A stretch of 64,000 nt of DNA from Psoroptes ovis. Lineage: Eukaryota; Arthropoda; Arachnida; Sarcoptiformes; Psoroptidae. The stretch is from positions 5,057,501 through 5,121,500 of the forward strand of contig PQWQ01000001.1 of the NCBI GenBank assembly GCA_002943765.1. The letters are read 5' to 3'. The notes under the pieces were generated by a model. The model searched no databases. It saw only the letters and a list, made by a program, of their open reading frames with translations, and was not told the origin of the DNA. Both the position numbers and the translations under genes were made by a program. Below are positions 45,730 through 60,700 of the stretch, piece by piece; position 1 is the stretch's first letter; each line of letters starts with the position of its first letter.

Positions 45730-48700
45730 CCAAAGAGAAGGCATTGATGATCATTAAGATTATTGTTTTTGATTTGAAAAAATAAAATAAAAATCAAAAA
45801 CATCAATTTTCTATAGACCCCTTATCCTAGAGAAAACACCACTTACCATTATCATTAATATTAACAGCAAAGTTTTCAGCAAAATGTAAACCTGAACTAT
45901 GTTTTGTATTGATTCGTTGTTGTTGTTGTTGTTGATGTTTTCGTTGTTGTTGTTTTTGATATAATTTACTATTACCAAATATTAATTCATTTTGATTTTG
46001 ATAAATATTTTCTTCCATTAATGCTAAACATTTGATACGATATTGTTTAGTTGCAATTATCATTGATTTTTGATTATTATTATTTTTATTATTATTTAAA
46101 TTAAAACGATTTGACATGGAATATTGTTGTTGATGATAATAATTATATTTATTATTATTATTCAATAATGATTGGCCAACAGCAATATTTTCTTGTTTTA
46201 CTTTAAATTTCAGACCGAGTTTCGATGCAAATGATCCATCACTTAGCGTAAATATTGGATATTCACGTATTTGAGCTGGATTGGCCTTTTTTTGAAGAAT
46301 TTTTTGATCCAAATTGAAACAAATTGAAGAAAAATAACATTAGACACATGGAAAAATTGTTTCAAATAAAACAAAATATAAATAAATGAATAAATAGAAA
46401 TAGAAATATATGTATTAATGCATAATATAATATGATATGATGGTAATAAATTTTGGCAAAAACAAAAAAAATGAAATGAAATGAAATGTTTTTTTTTTTA
46501 TATTTGAAATTGATTTGAATTGAATATATATATATTTGTTAATAGTTGAAAATCAATATTTCTTTTGATCCAGAAACAAAGTGACAAAAAAAAAATAAAA
46601 ACGAAAATAAAAATAATCCAAACATTTCTTATTTTTCAAAGAAATAAAATTAATATCAATTGATAAACACATAAAAATTCAAAATAAAGATAAATCTCTT
46701 TGGATATATTGATGCTGTACAATTTGTTATTTTATTTATTCAATTTTTTTACAAGTTTTTGGACCTGAAAATGGATCAATTCGAAAACAAATTGTTTGTT
46801 TTATTTTCTTTTATTTTCACACATCGATTCAAATTGTTCAATTGTCAATCGATGATTGTTTTGATTCTTTTATTCATTGTCTTTCGACCAAACTTGATTT
46901 AAAAATGAATATTTAAAAGGAATTCGTTGCTGGACATTTAAAAATTGCGCATTTTTTCAACCCTTTAAACCCTTTAAAGGTATTTCGAAATTCAAAGGTT
47001 TAATTCAGCGAATCTATTCGATTTAACTTTGAATTAGGGTGATTTTTTCAATGACTTTTGATATACAGAGAAATGTCATGATATAGATTTACTGGTTTAT
47101 TAAATGTTTTATTTTCCATTTAGTGTATTGTTTCATTGTTGTTTTGTTACAATTTCAAAGCAAATGATCAAATGATCACAGCATGATACATGAAATTTGA
47201 ATCATAGAATTTAAAAAAATGAAATTTCAAAAGAAAATAAACAAAATATGACATTTAAATGAATATTATTTTCTATTTCAATCATATATTTTGCTTTTTG
47301 GTAATTCAATGAATATCATTCTATCATCATTTGTCTGTTTGGCTGTTCGTCATTTCGTTATGTTTTCTATTATTAAAGTGAATAGATGATGATATTTTCC
47401 TCAGAAATAATAACCGTGTACATATTTCTGATTGTTATTTCAATGTTTTTCACTGTGAAAAATTTGAACTAAAATGATTTTAAATCTAAAATGAAATACA
47501 GTGATTTAAGTTTCAATTCAGAGTTTTAAAATTAAATTTCGTAGTTTTTAATGTAATTTGCAATTGTAAAATTACGAAATAAAACTTTAAAACTATGAAT
47601 TAAAACTTTAATCACTGTAAAGTTCAAATGCTAAAATAGAATTAAAAGTAATTTGATTGAATTTTGAATATTTGTTTTTGTTGTTGTCGAATACATTCAA
47701 AATCATTTCAAAGAAAACTCATGTTTAATGAATAGTATTTTCTTCAATAAAAGAAAATCAATTCAATTTCAATCTTTGACAATCAATTTGATTAGATTTG
47801 ATTTCAAATTTTTGTTTTTTTTCAGGTAAAAATTTTTTAATAGAAAAAAAGGCTTCTGGGCAAAATAACACATACCTCTTCATCATTGACCATAAAACTG
47901 AGCTTTGGTGCCGGTTTATCACGTGATATACATGTTAAATTAACAATATCACCTGGTTTATAGTAACGTTGATTTGTGACACCAATTATTACAGGTGTAT
48001 CTTTAATTAATGAATCGGTTACTATTTTTAAAATTTTGAAATTAGATTGTAAGACAATGAATATCTAATGAATAAACTTACACATTCGATGTGATGTAGA
48101 TTGTCTATGTTTTTGATAATTGAATTGATCTAATCGTCCATTATTATGATCATCATTAGCACCATCATCATCATCATTATCATAATCATTTGGATTCGTA
48201 TTAATAGTACCACCAATAACTAATTCTTCACTACTGACCGTATATTGCATAATAATGTCACTTTTACATTTAATTTTTAATAAACCATTATTATTACTGA
48301 AATGTTTAGGTTCAGAATAAAAATATAATTGTGATGTTGAACTAATTAAACCATCTGATTTAGCCGATGAATCGGTAGATGATGATTTAATCAATCTTGA
48401 ATCGGCAATTTCATCATTAATGTACCATGTTAATTTTGCTGGAGGCTAGCATTTATTTAATTATTTATTGAATGTTAAATAATAAATTGAAATAAATGAA
48501 TTAGATTAAAAAAAAAATAAATTATAATTTCCAATTAGAAATATTAAAAAATATTGTTTCATATTGTTTTGTTTTGTTTGTCTGTCTGTTTATTTTTCGT
48601 TGTTCATTATTTTGACTACAGACTACCAAATATATTAGGTTGTCCGAAAAGTTCATTCGGCTTAATCGAATAGAGTTGCACATGAAAATCGGCCAAAACT

Positions 48701-51700
48701 TTACGGACAACCTAATATATTATTTTAATCAAATTGTCAATAAAAATTGGAAATTGAATTGAAATTGAATTAAATTCAATGATTCAATAATAAAAAATGG
48801 ATAATTTCATACAAGAAAATTAAGTTATATATTAAAACATATATGAAAAAACATATGCATAAAATAAATGGAGAGAAAAGAAAAAAAAATATTCCAGATA
48901 CAACATTGAAACATAAACAGAAATTATTATTATGCAAAGATAAATAATAATAATAACATTGTTCATAACATTTACATTGAATCAATGTGTATTTATTTTT
49001 TTCATTGCTTTTTCTCTGAGTTAATACAAAATACAAATTTAATATTATGTTGTCCGAAAAGTTCATCTCGCTTAATCAATAGAGTTGCACATGAAAATCA
49101 GCCAGAACTTTGCGGACAACCAAGTACTTTCAAATATCATGATGATATTGTAACATGCAAAACAAACGAAAGAATAACATGAACACACAAATACACACAA
49201 ATAATGACTTTACTAAAAACGAAAACAAATTATTAAAAATTTTTCTCTCTCTGTGTGCATATATTTAAATGATAGTAAAAGCAACATAAGCTACTATAAC
49301 CTTAAAACGAAGTAACAAAATTCATATTTGATGATGATGATGATGCTAATGATGAGAAAATAATGAGAAATTCTTTTTTTTTTTTTTTTTTTTTTTTGTT
49401 CAGGGTTTATAATGTAAATATTACTGACAAACGAAAACTATTATCTGAAATATTTGAAAATTTTTCCAGAAAATACAAAACATAAAAATACATGTCACGA
49501 GTTACTAACGAGGTCTTAGAGGCTGGTAGGGTACACATATGTTTCGGTTTGTTGTTTATTATTATATCAAAATTCAAATATATTGAAAATGGTAAATCTT
49601 AGAAAACATCATAATCATAATCATCATCATCATATGTAAAATATGAATGAATCAAAAATGAAACATTTAATTTCAATTCTGTTTTGGGTTTGAAATGAAA
49701 TGAATGAATGTTTCATAAACATATGAATATATTTTTGGGATTTTTTGAATTTTTTCCATTTTGAAATTCATGATTAAATTTGTACATTTATTCAATGTTA
49801 TTTCGTAATTGATGTATGTAAAATGAATGGTGAATGAACGACAAAATCTTAATGTTTTTTCAAAGAAAAACCCTTTTACATTCAACGACATTAGAAACTA
49901 CGCTAAAACTATAATGTTCTCTGGTGCGCTTTAAGCGCCAATCGAACTATTTAAGGCGCAAAAAAAGGTTGATTCATAATCTGTTCTCGGCTAAGAAATA
50001 CAAAGCTAATAAATTCAAAGGTTCATGGCTCAAAGATCATTGGATCCAAATGTGTTGATGATTGGTCAAAAAATTTTTTTTTATTTAAATATTGAATATT
50101 TCTCGATCATAGCAAAGACTTTGATCATCAAATTTCTATTAACGAGGGGTTATTCTGTTTCATTTGTTTAGAATATTAATATGTACAGAACAAGGACAAT
50201 TTAATTAGTTCTGTCTTTGGAATGAAAATATTCCTTTCAATTTCTATGTATCTTCAAATGTAATGAGGGTAAACATAACAAGCTAAATTCTGAATGGAAA
50301 TTTGATGAGATAATATAAACACATTACGAGTGAGTTTATGTATTTTGAAATTGCAGATGGTAAATATAACAAAACATGGAATAAATTAAAATATCAACCA
50401 AATTAAAATATAGTAAAAAACATTGAAAAACACTTACTCTTGATGGCATAGTTCGGCAAGTCAAATTAACTGTAAAACGAAACGAAAAAGAAAAAAAAAC
50501 AGATCATAAAATTGAAAGATAAAGGGTTAGTTTAATTTCAAATAATGCAGTTTAATGCACAAGTAAAAATGGCAATGAATTTTGCCTTAAATCTGATATG
50601 ATCTGATCGAATCTAAAGCAACGAAGAAACGAATAAATATGCTTCAGTGTTGAATTAATTAACATTCAACATATTATATTAATTATTATTAATTTCAATT
50701 CAATAATACAAGATTGACGATGACCAATTGAATAATCGTGAAACACACATTGAAAATTCAATTGGTAAGGCTTGATATAAATATAATTATAGAGATAATT
50801 AATATTCACAAATATTCATATTGAAATTGAATTGATCTGACTTTGAAATTAGTGTCAAACATTATGATTGAATGAATCAAAATGGATAAATAAATGAATC
50901 AATCAATTCATTTGATTGATAAATTCATAGATTCAAAGCAATTATTATTGGTCGCAGTTGTTCGTTATTAATATAATGATATTTCCTTTTGACTAATATT
51001 CAAAAAAAAAAAAAAAAAATAGAAATTATTAGTATTATCATTATCATCATCATTATTCGAAATTGAAAATTGATCGATATACAAATGAATATCATTATTA
51101 TTATCATTATTATAATCAATTTTATCCAAGTAAAGAAAATGAAATGAAAACGAAATGAAATAATATAAAATAATCATTAATATCACGTATAACTACACAA
51201 ACACACACAACAACTTTTATTTTTTTGATGAATGACGTGAATTCACACACTCAAACATACCAACACTTGCACGCATACATTTGGCTATAATTTCATTTTG
51301 AAATTTGCCAAATTTTCCAAGCGTCTTCTTCGCCTTAATATTTTGGTCTAAACTCATTGCCTATCAAAGATAATATAATCTCTAGTGAAATGTATACAGT
51401 TGCAAAAATACGACTAATAATGATAATGATGATACACTAATCATAAATCAAAGTGTGTGTATCAAGAGTTTTCTCTGTGAAGTAAAATACACACAGAGAG
51501 AAAATTATTATTGAAATAATCATCTGATTGAATGTTCAAATGTTTTCTTCATGGATTCATTTCTGGTTATTTGAATTGCTTCATTCATGGATTCATTTCT
51601 GGTTATTTCAATTGGTTTCAGTCATTCATTTATTTTTTTTTTCATATTTCTGGAGTCCAGAAATATTAAAATGTAATGTGAATATACGTCTGAGTAAGTG

Positions 51701-54700
51701 TGTGTGTGTGCGAGTATAAAACCATTTTCCCAAAGGTATTTCATAGGAAAAAAATGAAGAAATCCAAGAAATGAAAAAAGATGATGAAAATTATTAAACA
51801 TTTTCTCATAGCCAAATTCGTAGAGGATCGAAGAAATATTCTTTTCAGTTCGAAGATTCAAAGTCAATTTGTTTCTAGGCTTATTTCGGTTTGGTTTTTG
51901 GGAGTTTCTTCGAGTCAAATTCAAGAAATTTAAGAATTAAATTTAAGAAAATTTTTAATGAAAGACAATGAAAGATGTTCAAAAAAAGCTATTCGATGAA
52001 ATAAAAGATTTAAATTTTTAATTTGAAATTTTCTTCTCCGTTGATTTTCTTCAATTTTCATTCATTATTTACTTGATTTTTTCGTTGATTTATTTATTTT
52101 CGTATGTCATCGAATGATTTGGAAAAATTTCTGAGAAAATAAGAATCGAAAAAAATCAAAAAGAATACAACTTACTTAAATCTCCTGGCCTGTAAATGCT
52201 GTTGGTCGTATTGCTGTTGTCTTGGTTGTTATTATTACCATTATTTTGGATAATAATTGGCTTTCCGTTTGGCAAACCTTTATTTGTGATGAAATGAAAT
52301 GAAATGAATGAAATAATTGACAAATGAACATGAAATAAAATGAAAAGAAGCATTTGGAAAATTCCCAAATCAACATTTGAAAAAAAAATAATGAAAAAAA
52401 TATAAAAAATAAAAATAAATATCAATGAAAAAACTATGAAAAACAATGGCCCGAATAAAAATGAAATACATTGTTAAAATTTGGCTTGTTTAAAATATAA
52501 ATTGATGTTTCAATTATTATTATTACTATCATCTATAGTCTTTGTTATTGGTATTATTATTTACAGACAATGATCGAGTAGAAAGAATTTTACTTGTATT
52601 ATTTCTTAGAGTTGAAATAAGAAAAAAATATTTGAAAATAAAACTAAATTAAAACATTCATTAATAGTTTCATCATCATTTTTTTTCTGTGGATTTTTCA
52701 ATGAAAAATAAAGATTATAATCATTATTATTATTTGCCAAAGATGAACTCGAAAAATAATATTTATTAAGAAAGTCTACGGATATTACTTTGTCTTACTC
52801 CCCTGCATAGTTATTTTATGGATTGTTTTTTTTTCATGTCTTAAATCAATTGAATTTTCATTACCATCATCATCATCATTAATTCGAGTTCAAGTTTCAC
52901 ATGTTGAAACTTTGTTAAAACAAAAAAAAAAAAAAAAAAAAAAAAAAAACTAAGCTAAAGCTAAGAATACACCAACAGCAGCAGAAACAATAGCCTGTGA
53001 AGAAGCATTCTGATCATCTTATGATTACCCAAAAAAAATCATAATTAACAAGATCATTGAAAAGAAAAAAATATTGTAATTCTGAAAAAAAAGAAACATT
53101 GAATTAGTACAGGGTTTTAAGTTTTTATTCGTAGTTTTAAAATTGATTTTCGTAGTTTTGAATGAAATTTCCAATCGTAAAATTACGAAATTTAATTTTA
53201 AAATTACGAATCAAAACTTTTAACCCTGTCAAAAAAAAAAAAACAGTAAAAACAACAACAAAATTAATGATCTGATACACGCAATCTATTGGGTATTGTA
53301 TTGTAATGTTGTAGTTCATATTATTGTTGTGTATTTAAATTGTTATTATTATTTGAAATTATTTTCAAAACATAATTTAAGCAGTTTCAATAATAATTTT
53401 CAATTGGGGAAGCTTCCGATCAAGCGGTAATAATTATTATTATTATAATGCCTATTTAATTATATTCTATTTAGCGGAAAATAATAATAATAGAAATAAC
53501 TAATGAGTACAGACAGGCAAAAAAAAAGTATGTTGAAACAATGAAACTCATTGAATTTCAATGAAAAAAAAAAATTGATTCATTATTTGAATTTTGTTGA
53601 TTCAAAGAGAATTGGGCCAATTTTGCTTTGAAAAAAAATAAGAAATGCATTTTTGATCAAGATTGGAAGAAATCATTGGTTTTTCTTACTTAAAATTTCA
53701 ATTCACAAAAAATAATAAGTCATTTGAAATATTTTCAAATTATTTGTAATTCATTGTTATTGGTTATTATTATTATTATGATAATATGATTATATTTTTT
53801 AAATTAAAATACCAAAGAAAAATGTTTGCGAAATGTTTTTTCAAGAAATAATATGAGGTTGACCAAAAAGTTCTTGCCGATTTTTCAATCATTTTCTACG
53901 ATATAACCGGCAAAAACCTTTCGGACAACCACCTAATTATAATAATAATTATCATAATAATAATAATGTTGACATTTTTTCAAATAAAGAAAAAATGGAA
54001 AAAAAATTTAAAATTATAGAAAATCAAAGCCCGAAAGTAAATCAGTGCAATCAGCTCAATTTTCAATTTTTTTTCCGTTCAGCTAAAGGGATTTAAGTTT
54101 GCCTCAACAAAAAAGAAAAATTAAGTATTAAACTAATGGCGGAAAAGTAGAAAATTTAAGAGCCGGAACTGCTTTGTGGAGGACTGAAATGAAAAATTTG
54201 AAATATTTAAAAATGTATTTGAAAATATTAAGGTCTCACGTATTCAATGCATTGCATTTCAACGGTTTATTCATGGATCATAATTTTTGGATGATTTTTG
54301 AATGGGAAAAAAAATCAATTACATTGGTCTCTGTGTTTTTTTGGTATTAAATCGGCCAAAGATTTCAATGATGATGAATTGGTCATATTTCTTTTTTCAA
54401 TCATACATTTTTTCTCAAAATTTAACAAATTACAAATTTCATTTCATTTCATTCATTTTTTTTATTTACTGAATCATTTGGAATTATGAAAACTGATAAA
54501 TAAACTGAGAAATAATCAAAAATAAACAAAAAAAAAATTTCAATTTTCAATCATACAATAAAATATGGTTCAAAATATATTTTTATATAAATTCAACCAT
54601 TTTTTTTTTTTAGTTTCACTGAAATTTTCTTTCAATATTAGCGTATGCAATATTCAATTCAAATGTATGCAGCATTCGAAAATACAAATATACAAACATA

Positions 54701-57700
54701 CAAAGATATTGAAACTTGAAAAATAAAATATTCGACTGTTTGTTGAAAGAAAAATAGAAATAAAATTCATTCAAAAAGCCGAAAAATTCAAAGTCAAAAG
54801 TCACAAACATTTTAATATATATATATATGGACAGACTTTGAATACGTTTGAACATAGAAACCAAAAAGCCAATGGAAAAATTTTAGTGCCTTATGCCTTG
54901 AATGTGCGGAAGGCAAAATACTAAAAAACAAAAAAAATATAATAATATCTAAATCTCTTGGGTCCATTTAAATATATGAAAAAGTAAAATTTCATCATCA
55001 TCATCATCATCATTCAAAATATTTATATTTACACACGATTTATATAAAAATAGAAACAAATACACACACATAAAATTACTTTCACTTATTTTTGAATCGT
55101 TTAGGTTGTTGATCGAGAAGTTGATGATGGCAATGATGGTCGCACATAGTCGCTTATGTGTGTGTGTGTGTGTGTATGGGTGCAAGAGAAAAACCAATTT
55201 TCTCAAAATTTTTTTCAAAGAAAAATTTCTTTAAAAAATTCAAATCACAAAAAATAAGTGAATTCATTATTATTATTATTATTATTCTGTATTCTCGATA
55301 TCAAGAGAATATTGATATATTTAAATTGATGATCGGTCAATGATCATTGCGATCATTCAAGATGTTTTTTTCAAGATTCAAGATTCAATAATCAACTTTG
55401 CTAGAGTATATATTGTGGGATGCTGTTGGAAAATATTGTAAAAACAATGGTGAAAAAAATAGCCCTGAATTCAATAATGATAACAAAAGAAAATATAAAT
55501 GAAAATATTGAACCCTAAACCTTATTGAAACATTGATATAATGTGTGAGGGTTGGTGAGAATATCCTGAAGCTTGGAAAGAAACGGAAAAAAATTTCAAT
55601 TTAATTTGATTTGAATCAAAAATAAATGAAATGAAATGAAAAAATAGATAAAATTGTAATATTTCATTTATAAGAAATTATTGAAAATAGAAAAATATAT
55701 TTCTTAAAATATATTTATTCAGATATATATTTTTTCACAGGCCATTCATCATGTCTTTATGATCGATGGCCTTTTCGGGTCTTGCTGTGGGCCTTTCGCT
55801 CCTATGTACTATTGTTCAAGAAGCTATAGTTCTAAGGCCCCGAAGAATCATAAACAATAAACAAACGACAACAGTTGTCATTAACACATTTTGTTTTTTC
55901 TCGAATTGAAAATAAATAAATATTTTCGCTTTGTTTGGCATAAAATAATTTCAAATTCTAAGTATACTCTTGAAAATGAAATATATACATTTCTCAGCAC
56001 TTATTATTACTACACTGTCAATTGCTTGCAAAAAAGATTATTTTGATATTTTCTTAAGTGTGGAAAATTTTTCTTGTCGTACCATATATTTATTTGTAAA
56101 TATTAGATTGTCCGAAAAGTTTTCGCCAATTTTCCGAATGATTTTCTACCATATAACAAGCGAAAAAAACTTTCCGGACAACCTAATAAATAAATAAATA
56201 AATATTTTGAAATAATAATAATAATAAATTTGAATTCATTTTTATTTTTATTTCATTTTTCAATTGGTTTCCAAAAATCAATTCAAAATCAAAATTTGAA
56301 CTAAGCAATATATATATATATATATATATATGTATATCATTATTGAGAATATATGCAATTGATATCAATTGGCAGAAAATCAATATTTTTACTTCTCCGA
56401 TTATTTATGCATTTTCATTGTTGCTTGAAGAAATGACAAAGTAAATATTATTATTATTATTTCACAAATATTATTAAAAATGGAAAATGTTTACCCCGGA
56501 AAAAACACTTGGAATTATAATAATATCGAAATACGCGCGATAAATATGAAACATGTTTGGCAAATAAATAATAAATATGAATTTCTCATGAATTTAGAAT
56601 CATTTATGAAATGAGAATTTGTGAAAATTCAATTCAATTCAAAAATTAATTCAAAAGAATTAAATGATGGATGAAATCGGTGTGAAATGAATATAAATAT
56701 TCGGAATTATATGTACCTTTGAATTTCAATGAATGATCAATGAATGAATAAGGCCCTTTTTTTAATTCCTTTGATTTAAGAAAAATTTCAAGCAAAATGT
56801 AGACGATTGAATATAAAAAATTGAATGATTCGATCCTGGGCACTTATTCCGCAGCTACAACCTTATAAGAATACTTGAATGACACATTCATTCATTATTT
56901 ATTGTGATTTTCGCATTCTTTGTTCTCTTTTGTGAAGAATTTTAATTGAAAAAATTCACATTTCATTCTTTTGATTGAATTTTTTTTCAATGATCATTTT
57001 TATGATTGAAATTGATTGATTATTGTATGCTTTGTTTGACTGTCAATGATCAATCGTTTGTGTATTATAGGGGTTGTATGTGAGCTTACAAATTTTGAAT
57101 TACGAAGCGAACAAGAAATTGAAAAACCCTGGACTTTTGCATTGTTTGCCATCCAAAGACTATTTCGAAAATGAAAAGATGTTCAAAACGAAACAAAAAT
57201 AAAAGAACAAAAAGATTTCAATTATAATGAATGATTGAAAATGAATAAATGAATGTATTAGGTTGTCCGAAAAGTTTTTGCCGATTATATCGTAAGAAAA
57301 TCATGAAAAATCGGCAAAAACTTTCCGGACAACCTAAATAAATTTCAATGTTATTTTCACTTGTCATTTCATTTCATTTCATTCGATTCGATTATTATTT
57401 TTACGAATGAAGAAACATTGGACCCAAAAATAAAACAACGGAAACAAAATATTTTTGTGGAAGAATATTTTTGGAAATTTTTGAAAATTTTCAATAATTT
57501 TCAAGGCAGACAATGGAAATATTTGACATTTTTTTCCAATTTTGTCTTTGCAAATGTTTCATTTGAAATTTTACGAAAAATTCTTCAACCATTCGAGCAA
57601 TAACAATGACATGATGATGATAATGGTAATTATCATCATTTGAATATATGTAATGAATGCACAAAACATTCGGTCCATTTAACATTGAACAAATAATAAT

Positions 57701-60700
57701 TATTTTTGTTTTAGTGAAAATCTGAAGACGAAAAAAAAAAAAATTATTTCATTTTAAACACATAGAAAAATGAATAAATGTAAATAATGTTGCATTACAC
57801 ACACACACACACACACATGAATTTTGAAAAAATAAAATAAATGTTTGTGTGTGTGTGTGTGTGTATGTAGATGTTTCTGGTCAAATCAATTATTTTAATT
57901 AGTTGAAATTGAATCTAGAATATTTTTTTTGAAACAGAACAAATGAAGTATCATCAATTGTTATTCATATGGTCGATATAAATAATGATGATTGTCATTC
58001 GCTTCATTCGATCAAAATGATTGACAAAATTTATGTGTGATATATATGCTGATGACAGACATCATATGACTGAAAACAATAATCATTGAAATATATATGT
58101 TTCGACCATCATTATCATGATAATTAACAAATGAACATATGTTCAGCTTTGGAAAGAAAATTTATTATGAAATCATTAAAAGCTTTGATTGAAATGAATT
58201 TTTCAAATGTTCAAAGAACCATTGTTACATAGATTTCAATCAGAAATAATTTAAATTCAATTTTTAGTTGAAATTTCTGGAGCAAATGGTAAATTCATCA
58301 TTTTCAATGAAATCACTGATAATCTCTTAAATCTCGTGATAAGAAATGATAAATTGAAATAATGGTGAAATTACATTTGTTTCAATTTGATTCAAATGTT
58401 AAAAATCGAGAAATATTGGATTTGTGGTTTGAAAAATGAAAAACAAGCAGTCAAAAATTATTCGATAAGTCAGCTTAATAATTATCTGCTATGGCTGCTA
58501 CTGCTGCTGGTTATACATTGATTTAACAATGAACAATTTGTGAAACAATTTACCGGTATTATTAGTAAATAACCACCTGGAAATGATTGGTGGTTGGTGG
58601 TTGTAATCTCACAAATGTAAATCAAATCAAAGAAAAATAAATGAAATCAAATCGAATGATCAAATCCTAAACGTTGATCATTAGATCACGCCTAATTGCG
58701 TGTATTTTTTCACATTCATTTGCCAAAAAAAAAAAAAAAAAAATTTGTCATAAATATGACAAATTACTTTGAATTATTTTGTTATTTTAAATTACATTTG
58801 TGTTTGTGTGTGTGAATATAAGTAAATCTAACATTAAACGATTTCAAAAAAATCAAAGAAAAATAATTCCATTAACTTTCGCGGATGATGATTCATCCAT
58901 AATAATCATTTATTCAATTCAATTCACTTTATTCATTCAACAAATACGAATACACACCCAAAAATTAGTCGGGAATAATAAGTAAATCAAAAGATTCAGA
59001 AAAAATATCATGGAATCAGTGAAAAAAAAATGAAAATTTCTCACACAAACATTACATTGAACAAATGTATAAACATGTGAACACATGAATTCAATCACAT
59101 TTCATGAACACAGAGAAAAAATTAATCACAAATTACATAATAATGGCAATTTCATAAAATAAAATTTCATAAAATTAACTTACTGTAAATATGTAATTCT
59201 TTTTCTTTGCGTACAGTTTGAAAACTAGGTGCTTCAGCGCTCACCTGCGTTGAGGATTTTGCAGGGTTTTTATTGGTAGGATCAAAGGTAGGATTTTGTG
59301 ATGTAGGATCGTGTGAAAATTAGGGAAAATTTTTGAAAAATCAAAGAAGTTTCTCGTAATTAGTGAATAATTATAAAATGAATTTAATAAAATCGAAAAA
59401 ACTTACCTCACAACGAAATGATCCATCCGTATATACATCGGTTTTATATAGAAATACATTACCAAATGATGATCGTTGAAGCTGTGGTGTATGATTGAAA
59501 ATAATTGAAACAAAGCAAAAAATAAGAAAAATGCAAACAATGAAATACGAAATCTTCGTAGAAAAACATTCAAAGAAAAACAAACAAACAAACAAATAAA
59601 TTAATTCGGATGAAAAAAATTAAAACAGATTTTCTTTTGTTAAGATCAACAACAGCCAATGGCCTTTTAAATGTTATCACTGCCATAATCGTTGATGTAA
59701 TTGCCATTTATTATCAAATTGTTATCAACGAATTGTTCTTCGTATTTCGCTTGTCAAAATTGACAGCTTTAATTGAATTGATAATATCAAATTACATCGA
59801 AGAAGAAAATCTCTGGAGAGACCAAAATATCTAAACAACAACAACGAACAACGACAAACAAACAATAAACAATTACATTTTCTCTCGAGCAAATTGCTAT
59901 TAAGGTTATTGTTATTATTATTGGCCATCATTATCAATTTAAAAGTTGTGATTTTTCATCCAATCATCGAACAAATAACACCCAATAATAATTGAAATCG
60001 AATCAATTTGAAATCAATTTTGAATCGTTCATCATGCTCGGTTGTCTAGGTTTTTCTCTTTTTATTTTAATTAAAAAATAATAATAACAACATCAAACAA
60101 ATGCTTGATTTGAGATTTCAAGATTTTGAAACTGACCATTTGATGATGGCCGAGAATTGATTCGCCATCAACAAACCGATTAAATCGAAAATCAAATTGA
60201 ATGGATTTTTTTTTTTTTTTTTTTTTTTTATTTTAAAGAATTTTTGATCGTTATTTATATCGTATTAGGCTGTCCAAAAAGTTCATTCGACTTAATCAAT
60301 GAAAATTGTTCATGAAAATCGACAATAACTTTTCGGACAGCCTAAATATTTCAAGTCATAATCATTTAAAAACTAAATAGCAAAAAAGCATCGAAATAAT
60401 AATAATGGGGATAATCGTTTAAAAGATTTGTAAAATTTTTCAGTATTTTGGCCAATTTCTACTCGGGAAAACATAATTCTGACATTTAAAATGATATTGA
60501 CTTTTTTTCTGGGGGGGGGGCAATTTTCTACAATTACTCACTGAACTATTGTACATTATTATTAAACTTTGATTTCACAAATCAAAAAAAAAATAAAATT
60601 CAACAATTTTATTTTTTCATTTCGCATGTATTTGTTCAAACACACATCAAAGGCTATAGACATCGGACCAATTGTGAATTGTGAACCAAAAAAAAAAAAA

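Larger units (their letters stand above)
48446..50437 (-). other. Intron 5 of the Beat-family gene
   Basis: A 2.0-kb intron with MITE copies 8 and 9, a long T-run near 49375-49397, and a small palindromic GCGCTTTAAGCGC spot near 49927. No coding signal seen. Confidence 0.55.
52278..59183 (-). other. Intron 3 of the Beat-family gene (6.9 kb)
   Basis: The largest intron of the window. It carries one CAGGGTTTTAA-type MITE, three mariner-type MITEs (copies 10-12), long A-runs (about 52922-52950 and 58725-58742), paired CA and TG microsatellites (57798-57864) and a less AT-rich hairpin block at 55740-55860. No exon-like frame recognised. Confidence 0.55.

Noticed and set aside
45827..46312. 161-residue independent gene starting at 46312
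   Set aside because: It is an internal Beat exon: an acceptor AG at 46286-46287 precedes ANPAQIREYP, and a donor lies at 45846.
48776..49182. Short ORFs around MITE copy 9
   Set aside because: They read across AT repeats and the MITE itself, with no coding character.
60511..60520. Run of ten G's
   Set aside because: A plain homopolymer, possibly sequencing-sensitive; a single G-run cannot be called a G-quadruplex.
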